From Deltaproteobacteria bacterium (lineage in GTDB: Bacteria > Desulfobacterota > Desulfobacteria > Desulfobacterales > SpSt-501): a stretch of DNA of 64,000 nucleotides. The stretch is from assembly GCA_016219005.1 (NCBI GenBank), contig JACRCN010000004.1, forward strand, positions 1 to 64,000, written 5' to 3'. Shown here in pieces: positions 32,281 to 40,521 of the stretch. The notes under the pieces were generated by a model, which had not been told where the DNA came from, did not search any database, and was given only the letters and a program-made list of their open reading frames with translations. The translations under genes were made by a program, and so were the position numbers. Position 1 is the stretch's first letter. Every line of letters starts with the position of its first letter.

Positions 32281-33566
32281 GCGCGATCCTGTTCGGCGTT
32301 TTCTTCATCGGCCTTTTCGTGGGCCTGCCCGTGTCCATCAGCATGGGGCTTTCGGGCATGGCCGCGGTACTGGTGGACGGGCGTTTCATGGGCATGGTGG
32401 TGCCCCAGTACCTTTTCAACGGCATCAGTTCCTTCCCCCTGATGGCGGTGCCCTTTTTCATCCTGGCGGCCGAACTCATGTCGGCGAGCGGCCTGACGAG
32501 TTCCCTGATGAAGTTCGCCAACGATCTCGTGGGGCACATCCGCGGGGGACTGGGCCATGTCAACGTGCTCATGAGCATGCTCTTCGCGGGGGTGAGCGGC
32601 TCGGCCCTGGCGGACGCGGCCGGGCCCGGCGCGATCGAAATGAGCATGATGCGCAAGGCGGGCTACGATCCGGCCTATGCCGGCGCCCTGAGCGCCACCA
32701 CGGCCACCATCGGGCCGATCATACCGCCCAGCATTATCATGGTGATCTACGCCATCTCGGACAGCCGGGTCACCGTGGCGGGACTGTTCCTGGCAGGCGT
32801 TGTCCCGGGGGTCCTTCTAGGGGCCGCCCTTTCCGCAGTCAATCACTGGGTCTCCATCAAACGCGGCTACCTCTTCCGCAGCAGGCGCCCCACTCTTTTA
32901 GGCCTGGCCAAGAGTTTCTGCCACGCGATGCCGGCCCTGATGCTGCCCTTCATTATCATGTTCGGAATTCTTGCCGGCATCTTCACCCCCACCGAGGCGG
33001 CGGCCGTAGCCGTGGCCTACGCCCTGGTGGTGGGTCTCTTCATCACGCGCGGCCTCAAGTGGGGCGCCATCCTGCCGGTCTTCGTCCGCGCCGGCAACAT
33101 GACCGCGGCGGTGCTGCTCATCGTTTCCATGGCTTCGATCTTCTCCTGGCTGCTGACCATCCTGCAGATCCCCCAGAGCCTGGCCAACCACATCGGGTCC
33201 ATCACCAAGAGCCCCGCCCTGGTGATGATCCTGGTCGCCATCCTGGTCTTCCTCTGCGGCATGGTCATCGACACACTTCCCGCCCTCATCATTCTGGTGC
33301 CGGTGCTGGGGCCGCTCGTGGACAAGTTCGGCCTCGACCCGCTGCACTTCGCCATGGCGGTCGTCCTGAACCTTGCCATCGGCCTGGTGACCCCGCCCGT
33401 GGGGCCGGTGCTCTTCGTCATCAGCACGGTGGGCCGGGTCCGGTTCGAGGACGTGGCCAAGGCGGCCGTGCCGCTGATTCTGGCGGAGATGGTCGTTCTC
33501 GTTGCGGTCATCGCATTCCCATCCATCAGCGTTTCCCTGCCGAGGTTCTTCGGTTTCATGCGTTAA
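32277..33566 (+). CDS. dctM: TRAP transporter large permease subunit
   Basis: A 429-residue DctM protein. Signatures are VSGSALADAAGPGAIEMSMM, TIGPIIPPSIIMVIYAISD and GIFTPTEAAAVAVAYA. I chose the ATG at 32277, which overlaps the dctQ stop; the open frame extends upstream only through dctQ. The binding protein follows 24 bases downstream. Confidence 0.92.
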   Translation: MSAILFGVFFIGLFVGLPVSISMGLSGMAAVLVDGRFMGMVVPQYLFNGISSFPLMAVPFFILAAELMSASGLTSSLMKFANDLVGHIRGGLGHVNVLMSMLFAGVSGSALADAAGPGAIEMSMMRKAGYDPAYAGALSATTATIGPIIPPSIIMVIYAISDSRVTVAGLFLAGVVPGVLLGAALSAVNHWVSIKRGYLFRSRRPTLLGLAKSFCHAMPALMLPFIIMFGILAGIFTPTEAAAVAVAYALVVGLFITRGLKWGAILPVFVRAGNMTAAVLLIVSMASIFSWLLTILQIPQSLANHIGSITKSPALVMILVAILVFLCGMVIDTLPALIILVPVLGPLVDKFGLDPLHFAMAVVLNLAIGLVTPPVGPVLFVISTVGRVRFEDVAKAAVPLILAEMVVLVAVIAFPSISVSLPRFFGFMR

Positions 33567-33590
33567 CTCTAACCCCAAGGAGGATGAAAC

Positions 33591-34607
33591 ATGAAAGTCT
33601 CGAGATTGCTGTTAATTTTGGCTCTGATCGTGCTGGTCCTGCCGGGAATCGTCCTGGCACAGGCCAAGGTGATCAAGTATGCCCACTTCCAGCCCGCCAA
33701 GCTCGACCAGCCCAAGCAGGCGGCGGCCCTGGCTTTCAAGAACTACGTCGAGGCCGCATCCAAGGGCTCCCTCAAGGTCGAAGTCTATCCCGCGAGCCAG
33801 CTCGGCAACGACAGCGCCACCATGGAAGGCCTCAAGATGGGCACCATCGAGATGGCGGTGGTGCACGACGGTCCCATCTCGGCCGTGTACAAGCCCTTCA
33901 TGGTCTATGCCATTCCCTACCTCTTCGACGACCAGGTCATGGCCTGGACCGTGGCGGACGGTCCCTTCGGAAAGGAGATGGCCGAGGACATGACCAAGAA
34001 GACCGGAATCCGGCTGTTCGGTCTGGCGGACAACGGGATCCGGCACTTCACCAACAGCAAGCGTGCCATCAAGAGCCCGGACGACATGAAGGGTCTCAAG
34101 ATGCGCGTCATGACCGGCCCCATCTGGACCAAGCTGGTGGAGCCCCTGGGCGCGAGCCCCTCGCCGGTGCCCTGGACCGAGCTGCCGGCCGCCCTGCAGC
34201 AGGGAGTGGTCGACGGGCAGGAGAACGGTGTCACCAACATTCTAGCCGCGAGCCTCTACCAGAGCCAGAAATACATCACGCTGGACGGGCACGTTTACAG
34301 CTGGCACGCCTACATGATGAATGATCGTTTCTACAATTCCCTCACCCCCGAGCAGCAGAAGATCGTGCTGAAGGGGGTCGACATCGCCAAGGTCATCCAC
34401 CGCGGCATGACCGCCGCCCAGGACCTGAACGCTCCCGCCATTCTCGGCACCCTCGGAATGGAGGTCACCGCCCTTTCGCCCGAGCAGGTGGCGGCCTTCC
34501 GCACCAAGTCCCAGCCGCCGGTCAAGGCCTGGGTGGAGGAGCAGATCGGCAAGGAGTGGGTGGACAAGCTGTTCGTGCAGATCGACAACTACAGAAAAGC
34601 CAAATAG
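33591..34607 (+). CDS. dctP: TRAP transporter substrate-binding protein (DctP family)
   Basis: A 338-residue Sec-exported protein (signal 1-23, cleavage after VLA). DctP motifs are YPASQLGNDSATMEGLKMGT, GLKMRVMTGPIWTKLVEPLG with the conserved arginine, and LQQGVVDGQENGV. AAGGAGG precedes the ATG. It follows kduI-kduD-dctQM, so a uronate or unsaturated oligouronate is the likely ligand. It differs clearly from the binding protein at 27065, so the two systems probably take different sugar acids. Confidence 0.9.
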   Translation: MKVSRLLLILALIVLVLPGIVLAQAKVIKYAHFQPAKLDQPKQAAALAFKNYVEAASKGSLKVEVYPASQLGNDSATMEGLKMGTIEMAVVHDGPISAVYKPFMVYAIPYLFDDQVMAWTVADGPFGKEMAEDMTKKTGIRLFGLADNGIRHFTNSKRAIKSPDDMKGLKMRVMTGPIWTKLVEPLGASPSPVPWTELPAALQQGVVDGQENGVTNILAASLYQSQKYITLDGHVYSWHAYMMNDRFYNSLTPEQQKIVLKGVDIAKVIHRGMTAAQDLNAPAILGTLGMEVTALSPEQVAAFRTKSQPPVKAWVEEQIGKEWVDKLFVQIDNYRKAK

Positions 34608-34627
34608 ACCCAATAAGCCGAAACAGC

Positions 34628-34687
34628 GACGGGAGCGGCATCCGGCCGCGATAAAAAAAGCCATTGCGGCTGGAAACCGCTCCCACA
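34628..34687. repeat. REP-like inverted pair after dctP
   Basis: GGGAGCGGCATCCGGCCGCG (34631-34650) and the opposing GCGGCTGGAAACCGCTCCCA (34667-34686) face each other around an A-rich centre. This resembles paired REP units. It can form a long hairpin right after the second dctP gene and before the RraA-like gene. Confidence 0.6.
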
Positions 34688-34723
34688 TGCCGCAAGGCCC
34701 ATACCCGTCACATGGAGACAAAA

Positions 34724-35374
34724 ATGTATTCACACGCCATAATTGAAGGATTCATGAAAGTCTCCACCGCCTCGGTGTCGGATGCGGTGGACAAGATTGC
34801 CAAGACGCGCGGGTTCATGGACCACGCGATCAAACCTCGGATCAATGAGAAGAAAATCGTCGGGCCGGCGGTTACCATCCTGGAAGGGCCCACCAGCGAG
34901 TCCCTGCCGCCGAAGCATGCGCTGGATGCCATCGATGAGTCCCCGAAGGGCAGCGTCATCGTCATCGCGATCAATGCCGAGACCGACGTCGCGGTGTGGG
35001 GCGGGCTGATGACGGCCGGCGCCGAAGTCAACGGCCATGCCGGTGCAATCCTCGACGGCGCCGTGCGGGACGTGACCGAGATCCGCCGCGATTCCGATTT
35101 CCAGGTGTTTGCCCGCAGTGTCTGCCCGTCGACCACCGTGGGCCGGTTCGAAACACTCGCCTCCAATGTGCCGGTGATCTGCGGCGGCGTCAACGTGAAC
35201 CCGGGGGATCTCATCATCGCCGACCTGGACGGGGTCGTCGTGGTGCCGAAGGAACACGTGGATGCCGTGCTGGAGATGGCGACCGAGATCGAGGGCCGGG
35301 AGGCCGAGCAGGCGCGGCTGATCCGTGAGACCAAGTCCCTGCGGGAAGGCTTGGCCAAATACGGCCGCATTTGA
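34724..35374 (+). CDS. RraA-family protein (HMG/CHA aldolase-like)
   Basis: A 216-residue protein of the RraA superfamily. Conserved blocks are STASVSDAVDKI, GLMTAGAEVNGHAGAILDG and AVRDVTEIRR, which form the substrate/metal pocket in aldolase or decarboxylase members, and PGDLIIADLDGVVVVP. Members range from RNase E regulators to 4-hydroxy-4-methyl-2-oxoglutarate/oxaloacetate aldolases. In sugar-acid operons they are usually catabolic. ATG 34724 has GGAG about 6 bases upstream, better than ATG 34712. Confidence 0.85.
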   Translation: MYSHAIIEGFMKVSTASVSDAVDKIAKTRGFMDHAIKPRINEKKIVGPAVTILEGPTSESLPPKHALDAIDESPKGSVIVIAINAETDVAVWGGLMTAGAEVNGHAGAILDGAVRDVTEIRRDSDFQVFARSVCPSTTVGRFETLASNVPVICGGVNVNPGDLIIADLDGVVVVPKEHVDAVLEMATEIEGREAEQARLIRETKSLREGLAKYGRI

Positions 35375-35385
35375 GGAGGGACTGC

Positions 35386-36327
35386 ATGCAACCGGACATC
35401 ATTGCGATCGGCGAACCCATGCTCGAGTTCAACGCCGAGGAGGAGGGTGCCCTTTCGGAAGTGGGGCGTTTCGTGGTGGGCTGGGGCGGCGACACCTCCA
35501 ACTTCTCGATCGCCGCCAGCCGCGCCGGCCGCCGGGTGGGGTACCTGACGCGCCTGGGGGAGGACGAGTTCGGCGAGAGTTTTCTCAGGCTCTGGCAGCG
35601 GGAGGGCATCGACGTGAGTCGCATCGTGAAGGATCCCGACGCCTTCACCGCCGCCTACTTCATCTCGCGCAAGGGCCGGCAGCACTATTTCACCTATTTC
35701 CGGCGTGGTTCCGCCGCCAGCCGCATGACGCCCGGCTTCCTGCCCAAGGACTACATCGCGGGTGCCAAGCTGCTGCATGTCTCGGGCATCAGCCAGGCCA
35801 TCAGCCAAAGCGCCTGCGACACGGTCTTTGCCGCGATGGCCATGGCCAGGGCCGCCGGAAGACTGGTTTCCTACGATCCCAACTTCCGACCCAAACTCTG
35901 GCCGCTGGACCGGGCGCGGGCGGTCATCCACGAAACCTGCCGGCAGGCGGACCTGATCTTCCCAAGCCTCGACGATGCGCGCCAGTTGACGGGCCTCACG
36001 GCAGCGGAGGAGATTGCGATGTTTTACCTCAGGCTGGGGCCGAAGGTGGCGGTCATCAAGCTGGGAGCCGAGGGCGCCCTGCTCGCCACTGCCGACGGCC
36101 TGCGTACGTTTCCCCCTTACAAGGTCGACTCCATCGACATGTCCGGGGCGGGGGACACCTTCGACGGGGCGTTTGTCGCGGGCTACCTCGCAGGGCGACC
36201 GGTGCAGGAGTGCATGCGATTTGCGAACGCGGCGGCGGCGCTCACCACCACGGGCCTGGGCTGCGTTACTCCCGTGCCGCGGCGCGAGGCGATCGAAGCG
36301 CTTATGGCCCGGCAGCCGCAGGGCTGA
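35386..36327 (+). CDS. kdgK: 2-keto-3-deoxygluconate kinase (PfkB family)
   Basis: A 313-residue ribokinase-family sugar kinase. The PfkB signatures are GWGGDTSNFSIAASRAGRRV (about 32-51) and the C-terminal DMSGAGDTFDGAFVAGYLAG, with the anion hole and catalytic Asp. YFRRGSAAS and SYDPNFRPKLW are typical of KDG kinases. It phosphorylates KDG from KduD to KDPG for the aldolase gene further down. GAGGAGGG precedes ATG 35386. The specificity is inferred from motif style and context. Confidence 0.85.
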   Translation: MQPDIIAIGEPMLEFNAEEEGALSEVGRFVVGWGGDTSNFSIAASRAGRRVGYLTRLGEDEFGESFLRLWQREGIDVSRIVKDPDAFTAAYFISRKGRQHYFTYFRRGSAASRMTPGFLPKDYIAGAKLLHVSGISQAISQSACDTVFAAMAMARAAGRLVSYDPNFRPKLWPLDRARAVIHETCRQADLIFPSLDDARQLTGLTAAEEIAMFYLRLGPKVAVIKLGAEGALLATADGLRTFPPYKVDSIDMSGAGDTFDGAFVAGYLAGRPVQECMRFANAAAALTTTGLGCVTPVPRREAIEALMARQPQG

Positions 36328-36344
36328 CGGAGCGAGAGGAATCG

Positions 36345-37316
36345 ATGTCCAAATATATCGTCGTGGTCGTCAGCCTCGGCTACGAATCCTACGCAATCGA
36401 AAGCGAGATCCTCAGGGCGGTCGACGCCGAGCTCATTCTGGCACCCCGGAATTGCCTGACCGAGGAGGAGGTGGTTGCGGCGGCCTCGGACGCCGACGCC
36501 ATCCTGGTGCGCGAGGCACCGGTCAGCGCGCGGGTGATCGATGCCCTCACGCGCTGCAAGGCCATCGTGCGCTACGGCGTCGGCGTGGACAACATCGACT
36601 TGGAGCATGCCCGCCGGCGCGGGATCTACGTCGCCAACCTCCCGGGCTACGGCACCGAGGAGGTGTCGGACCATGCGGCGGCCCTGCTGCTCGCCTGCAT
36701 CCGTCGCCTGCATACGCGCGACGCCAACCTGCGTCAGGGGCGCTTCGAAGCCGACATCCAGGAGCCCATATTCCGCACCACCGGCAAGACCCTGGGTCTC
36801 ATCGGCTACGGACAGATCGGCAGAGCCCTGCATCGCAAGTGGAAGGGGTTTCTCCCGCAGCGGGTTCTCATATTCGACCCCTTTGCACAACCGGAGATAA
36901 TCCGGGAGAACGGGGCGGAGGCAGCGGCGCTCGACACGCTTTTCGCGGAATCCGACTACATCTCCCTGCACGCGCCCCTGACCCTCCAGACCCGGCACAT
37001 CATCAACGCGGCGAACCTGGGAAAAATGAAGCCCACCGCCATCCTCGTCAACACCGCCCGCGGGGATTTGATCGACGAAAAGGCGCTGGCGAAGGCCCTC
37101 AGCGAGGGCCGGCTTGCGGCTGCAGGCCTGGACGTGTTCGAGCAGGAGCCGCTCGCCTCCGATCATCCTTTCATCAGCCTGTCGAACGTTGTGCTCAGCG
37201 GTCACGTGGGATGGTATTCAAAAGATGCCGTCAGGGAGCTTCAAACCCGCGGGGCCCAGGAAATCGTGCGGGTGCTCTCCGGCGGGGTTCCGCAATGCTG
37301 GGTGAACCGCTGGTGA
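36345..37316 (+). CDS. D-2-hydroxyacid dehydrogenase (PGDH-like)
   Basis: A 323-residue NAD-dependent dehydrogenase. The Rossmann motif is GLIGYGQIGRAL (about 145-156). The catalytic Arg is in NTARGDLIDEKAL, the Glu in DVFEQEPLA and the His in LSGHVGWYS. The short form without an ACT domain suggests glyoxylate/hydroxypyruvate reductase or a sugar-acid dehydrogenase over biosynthetic SerA. AGAGGAA precedes the ATG. It lies 17 bases after kdgK in the uronate operon; its substrate there is unclear. Confidence 0.85.
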   Translation: MSKYIVVVVSLGYESYAIESEILRAVDAELILAPRNCLTEEEVVAAASDADAILVREAPVSARVIDALTRCKAIVRYGVGVDNIDLEHARRRGIYVANLPGYGTEEVSDHAAALLLACIRRLHTRDANLRQGRFEADIQEPIFRTTGKTLGLIGYGQIGRALHRKWKGFLPQRVLIFDPFAQPEIIRENGAEAAALDTLFAESDYISLHAPLTLQTRHIINAANLGKMKPTAILVNTARGDLIDEKALAKALSEGRLAAAGLDVFEQEPLASDHPFISLSNVVLSGHVGWYSKDAVRELQTRGAQEIVRVLSGGVPQCWVNRW

Positions 37317-37365
37317 CATGACCGCCGCCGACGACCTGCGGGCGCCGGAAAGATAGGAGCCATCA

Positions 37366-38025
37366 ATGGACAAACAGAGCATATTGAAGAAAATTGAGCA
37401 GGTCGGCGTGGTGCCCGTGGTGCGGGCGGAATCCTCGGACAACGTCGTGCGCGCCGTGGAGGCGCTTGTGGAGGGCGGCATCCCCGTGGCCGAAATCACG
37501 ATGACCGTCCCGGGGGCCGTCAAGGTCATCGAGCGCTGTGCGGTCCATTTCGGCGATCGGATCACCCTCGGGGCCGGTAGTGTCACCACCGCCGAGATGT
37601 GCAGCGAGGTCATCGCCGTCGGCAGCGTTTTTGTCGTTACACCTGTTCTCAAAGCGGCGGTGATCGATGTCTGCAAGCACCGCGGTGTCTGCGTCGTTGC
37701 CGGCGCGCTGACTCCCACCGAAATATTCACGGCCTGGGAAGCCGGCGCCGATGTGGTCAAGGTCTTTCCGGCCAAGGCCATGGGGGGTGCTGCCTACTTG
37801 CGCATGGTGCACGAACCCCTGCCGCAAATTCCGCTCACACCCACCGGCGGGATCACCCTTGAAACCCTCGCCGATTATTTCAAGGCCGGCGCACCCTTTG
37901 TGGGCGCGGGGGGGGATCTGGTCAGCAAGAAAGCCATCGATGCCGGAGATACGCAGGCGATCACCAAGCGCGCCCGGCAGTATGTGGCCGCCATCCGTGC
38001 GGCCCGCCGTCAATACCCTGCCTGA
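37366..38025 (+). CDS. eda: KDPG/KHG aldolase
   Basis: A 219-residue class I aldolase (EC 4.1.2.14/4.1.3.16) splitting KDPG to pyruvate and glyceraldehyde 3-phosphate. The Schiff-base lysine is in ADVVKVFPAKAMGG, the catalytic glutamate in VAEITMTVPGA, and the phosphate loop in PTGGIT and GAGGDLVSKKAI. It completes the route kduI-kduD-kdgK-eda. The ribosome binding site is AGGAG at 37355-37359. Confidence 0.92.
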   Translation: MDKQSILKKIEQVGVVPVVRAESSDNVVRAVEALVEGGIPVAEITMTVPGAVKVIERCAVHFGDRITLGAGSVTTAEMCSEVIAVGSVFVVTPVLKAAVIDVCKHRGVCVVAGALTPTEIFTAWEAGADVVKVFPAKAMGGAAYLRMVHEPLPQIPLTPTGGITLETLADYFKAGAPFVGAGGDLVSKKAIDAGDTQAITKRARQYVAAIRAARRQYPA

Positions 38026-38265
38026 GGTCCGATGACGGTGTTGTCGCGCAGCTTGAAATGCTTGCGCACTATCGTGTACGATGCTTTTCATAATGTTCCG
38101 GATCGGGGTCTTTCTCTTCAGCATGGTCATGTCGGAACCGGTGGTCGCGGCCGCCGAGGTGAATTCAATGATCCGGGCGTTGTTAACGACAGTAGGGACA
38201 GACAGGGTTTTTTCCCGCTTGTCCGCTGGAACCCTTGAGCCCTCAACCCCTTGAGTCCTTTTCTC
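38026..38265. other. Intergenic region after eda
   Basis: About 240 bases with no gene I can support. A degenerate copy of the TTGA(A/C)CCC repeat lies at 38230-38256. One minus-strand frame gives a fairly normal-looking peptide (RIIEFTSAAATTGSDMTMLK) but has no start site or recognisable family. Confidence 0.4.
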
Positions 38266-39054
38266 ATGCGCGACTTCCAGGAATTTCCCGCATCGCTTAG
38301 AAAAAGCATCCGCTACGTTCTCACGGACATCGACGACACCCTGACCCTGCACGGCCTGTTGCCGGCTGCGGCGCTAACGGCCATGGAGCGGCTGCACGCG
38401 GCGGGGGTGCGCACCATCCCCATCACGGGCCGGCCGGCCGGCTGGTGCGACCACATCGCCCGCATGTGGCCGGTCGCGGCGGTGATCGGCGAGAACGGCG
38501 CATTCTATTACCGCTACGACCGCACGCTCCGGAAGATGCAGCGCCGCTATTTCAAGACGGCCGAACAGCGCGCGGCGGACCGCGGTCGGCTGGAAGAAGT
38601 GAAGCTGAAAATACTGGCCGAGGTCCCGGGCTGCGCGGTTTCAGCCGACCAGGCTTTCCGGGAAGCGGACCTCGCGATCGATTTCTGCGAGGATGTGCCG
38701 CGGCTATCCCCCCAGGCGGTGGAGCGGATTGTGCAGATTTTCGAGGCCGCCGGTGCCCAGGCCAAGATCAGCTCGATCCACGTCAACGGCTGGTTCGGCG
38801 CCTACGACAAGCTGACCATGACCCGGCGGCTGTTCCGCGACGCCTTCCAGGAAGACCTGGAGGAGATCAAGGGCCGCGTGATCTTTGCCGGCGACTCCCC
38901 CAACGATCAGCCCATGTTCGCGTTTTTCCCCAACGCCGTGGGGGTGGCCAACGTCAGGGAATTTGCCGGCCGGATGAGCAGTCTGCCGCGTTGGATTACG
39001 CAGCGTGAGGGCGGGGGCGGGTTCGCGGAAATGGTGGAAGTGCTCTTGCTCTGA
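38266..39054 (+). CDS. HAD-superfamily (IIB) phosphatase
   Basis: A 262-residue hydrolase. Motif I is LTDIDDTLT (about 19-27), with nucleophile and acid/base aspartates, motif II is PITGRPAGW, and motif III/IV is IFAGDSPNDQPMF. The type IIB cap (DLAIDFCEDVPRLSPQ region) resembles sucrose-phosphate or mannosyl-phosphoglycerate phosphatases. ATG 38266 is chosen over TTG 38251, which lies in the repeat. The substrate is unknown; a sugar phosphate fits the neighbours. Confidence 0.85.
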   Translation: MRDFQEFPASLRKSIRYVLTDIDDTLTLHGLLPAAALTAMERLHAAGVRTIPITGRPAGWCDHIARMWPVAAVIGENGAFYYRYDRTLRKMQRRYFKTAEQRAADRGRLEEVKLKILAEVPGCAVSADQAFREADLAIDFCEDVPRLSPQAVERIVQIFEAAGAQAKISSIHVNGWFGAYDKLTMTRRLFRDAFQEDLEEIKGRVIFAGDSPNDQPMFAFFPNAVGVANVREFAGRMSSLPRWITQREGGGGFAEMVEVLLL

Positions 39055-39161
39055 AGGCAAGTCGCCGCGGCGCGCCGGCCGGCAGGTCCAGGGGATCTGC
39101 AGCGCCTGTAATGCTTAGTGATTCCGAGGCATTCCGAGGGTCCCGGTGCGGCCCTTTTTGA

Positions 39162-39190
39162 TTGACTTGTGCGCCTGAGTCCGGTAGGTT
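39162..39190 (+). promoter_or_regulatory. Promoter of the ABC transporter operon
   Basis: TTGACT (39162-39167) and TAGGTT (39185-39190) with a 17-base spacer, about 100 bases before the binding-protein start. The 5' leader includes the perfect hairpin at 39221-39255. Confidence 0.5.
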
Positions 39191-39220
39191 TTGCAATGAT
39201 AACACGGGCGTTCGATCTCC

Positions 39221-39255
39221 CATGATTCCGGTGCGCCGGGCGGACCGGAATCATG
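39221..39255 (+). promoter_or_regulatory. Leader stem-loop before the ABC binding protein
   Basis: CATGATTCCGGT (39221-39232) and ACCGGAATCATG (39244-39255) form a perfect 12-base stem with an 11-base GC-rich loop, 34 bases before the start codon. No T-run follows, so it may be an operator palindrome or an mRNA element rather than a terminator. Confidence 0.5.
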
Positions 39256-39288
39256 GTTCCCGAAACTTCAACCAAAGGAGGGTTTACG

Positions 39289-40413
39289 ATGAAAAGGGCC
39301 GTTGTGTTGCTCAGTCTGGTCGCTTTTGCACTTCTGGGTGTCGCCTTGGGATTCGCTCAAGCTCCGGCCATCGAAAACGAACTCTACCTGATCACCCCCG
39401 TGTCCAAGGACGTCCACGACCCGATGCTCAAGGCCTTTGCCGCCTGGGCCAAAAAGAAATACAACGTGGACGTGAAGACCAGCGCCATCCCCAAGGGCAC
39501 GCCGGTCGCCTACGGCCAGATCCTGGAGTGGAAGGGCAGACCCCAGGCGGATGTCTTCTGGGGCGGCGAGGGCACGCTGTTCGACGCCCTGGCGGCCGAG
39601 GGGCTACTCGATCAGGTGCAGCTGCCGAAGGCCATGTGGGATGCCATACCAGCCACTATCGGCAAGCCGGTGTCCTTGCCGCTGAAGGACCCGAAAAAAT
39701 TCTGGGTCGGCACCACGCTCGAGCCCTACGGCATCATCTACCAGCCCAAGCTCTTGAAGCGCCTGGGGGTCGAGATCAAGACCTGGAACGACCTGCTCAA
39801 CCCGAAGCTTAAGGACCAGATCGCGCAGTGCACCCCGGATCGCTCCAGCTCCAGCCATGCCAGCTACGAGGTTATTCTTCAGACCTACGGATGGGAAAAG
39901 GGCTGGGAGTGGCTGACTAAGCTTGCGGCCAACACCGGCATCTTCACCGCCCGTTCCCGGGACGTGCCGAGCATGGTGGCCAAGGGCGAGTTTGCGGTCG
40001 GCTTCGCCGTGCCGAGCTACATGGCCTTTGCCGAGGTCCTGGGCGGTTATGACGTGAACTTCGTCTACCCCAAGGATGCCTACGTGACCCCCGAGCCCAT
40101 GGCGGTGTTGAAGGGCGCCCCTCATGCCAAGGCCGGACAAGCGTTCATCGAGTTCTGCCTCAGCGAGGAAGGCCAGCTGCTGCTCTCCGGGCTGGGTGTT
40201 TATCCGATCACCCCCGGCCTAAAGGTGAAGGGGCCCGCGGGCTCAAACCAGGAGAAGGCCGTGGCGTTCACGGGCGGCATGCGCTCCTTCTTTGAAGCCG
40301 AGATCGGCAACGTTTACAACGACAAGATCGCCGGCGAGAAGAAACGCATCGAGGACGTGAACTCCTATTTCCGCAAGGAGATCGCCGAAAAGCACAAGGA
40401 CATCGTAAAATAA
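39289..40413 (+). CDS. ABC transporter substrate-binding protein (AfuA/FbpA-like)
   Basis: A 374-residue exported protein (signal 1-24, cleavage after GFAQ). Family-1/PF13343-type binding protein features are WGGEGTLFDALAAEGLLDQ, GTTLEPYGIIYQPKLLKRLG and AVGFAVPSYMAF. It lacks the paired tyrosines expected of ferric-iron FbpA at the C-terminal half, so an organic ligand is plausible. In some bacteria AfuA homologues bind sugar phosphates. AAAGGAGG precedes ATG 39289. It is first in a three-gene transporter operon. Confidence 0.85.
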   Translation: MKRAVVLLSLVAFALLGVALGFAQAPAIENELYLITPVSKDVHDPMLKAFAAWAKKKYNVDVKTSAIPKGTPVAYGQILEWKGRPQADVFWGGEGTLFDALAAEGLLDQVQLPKAMWDAIPATIGKPVSLPLKDPKKFWVGTTLEPYGIIYQPKLLKRLGVEIKTWNDLLNPKLKDQIAQCTPDRSSSSHASYEVILQTYGWEKGWEWLTKLAANTGIFTARSRDVPSMVAKGEFAVGFAVPSYMAFAEVLGGYDVNFVYPKDAYVTPEPMAVLKGAPHAKAGQAFIEFCLSEEGQLLLSGLGVYPITPGLKVKGPAGSNQEKAVAFTGGMRSFFEAEIGNVYNDKIAGEKKRIEDVNSYFRKEIAEKHKDIVK

Positions 40414-40430
40414 TCCCATCCCACGTCCCC

Positions 40431-40476
40431 AGGGGAAACCCATCCGGGCGGCGGCTTCCGCCGAAGGGTTTCCCCT
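40431..40476 (+). terminator. Stem-loop between binding protein and ATPase genes
   Basis: AGGGGAAACCC (40431-40441) pairs with GGGTTTCCCCT (40466-40476), with a nested GGCGG/CCGCC stem in the loop, followed by TTTCA. It is likely partial termination that raises binding-protein output over ATPase and permease. Confidence 0.6.
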
Positions 40477-40521
40477 TTCACATCCCCTCGGCCCCGGGCC
40501 GGGAGTGCGGGCAGGAAAGCG

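Noticed and set aside
35325-36344. Long upstream extension of the hydroxyacid dehydrogenase frame
   Set aside because: The extension runs through kdgK in another frame. ATG 36345 has a ribosome binding site and begins the normal Rossmann-family N-terminus.
38040-38230. Minus-strand peptide RIIEFTSAAATTGSDMTMLK and following residues in the eda-HAD gap
   Set aside because: It looks protein-like, but no start, stop-bounded gene or family could be recognised. It may be a remnant; there is not enough evidence to annotate it.
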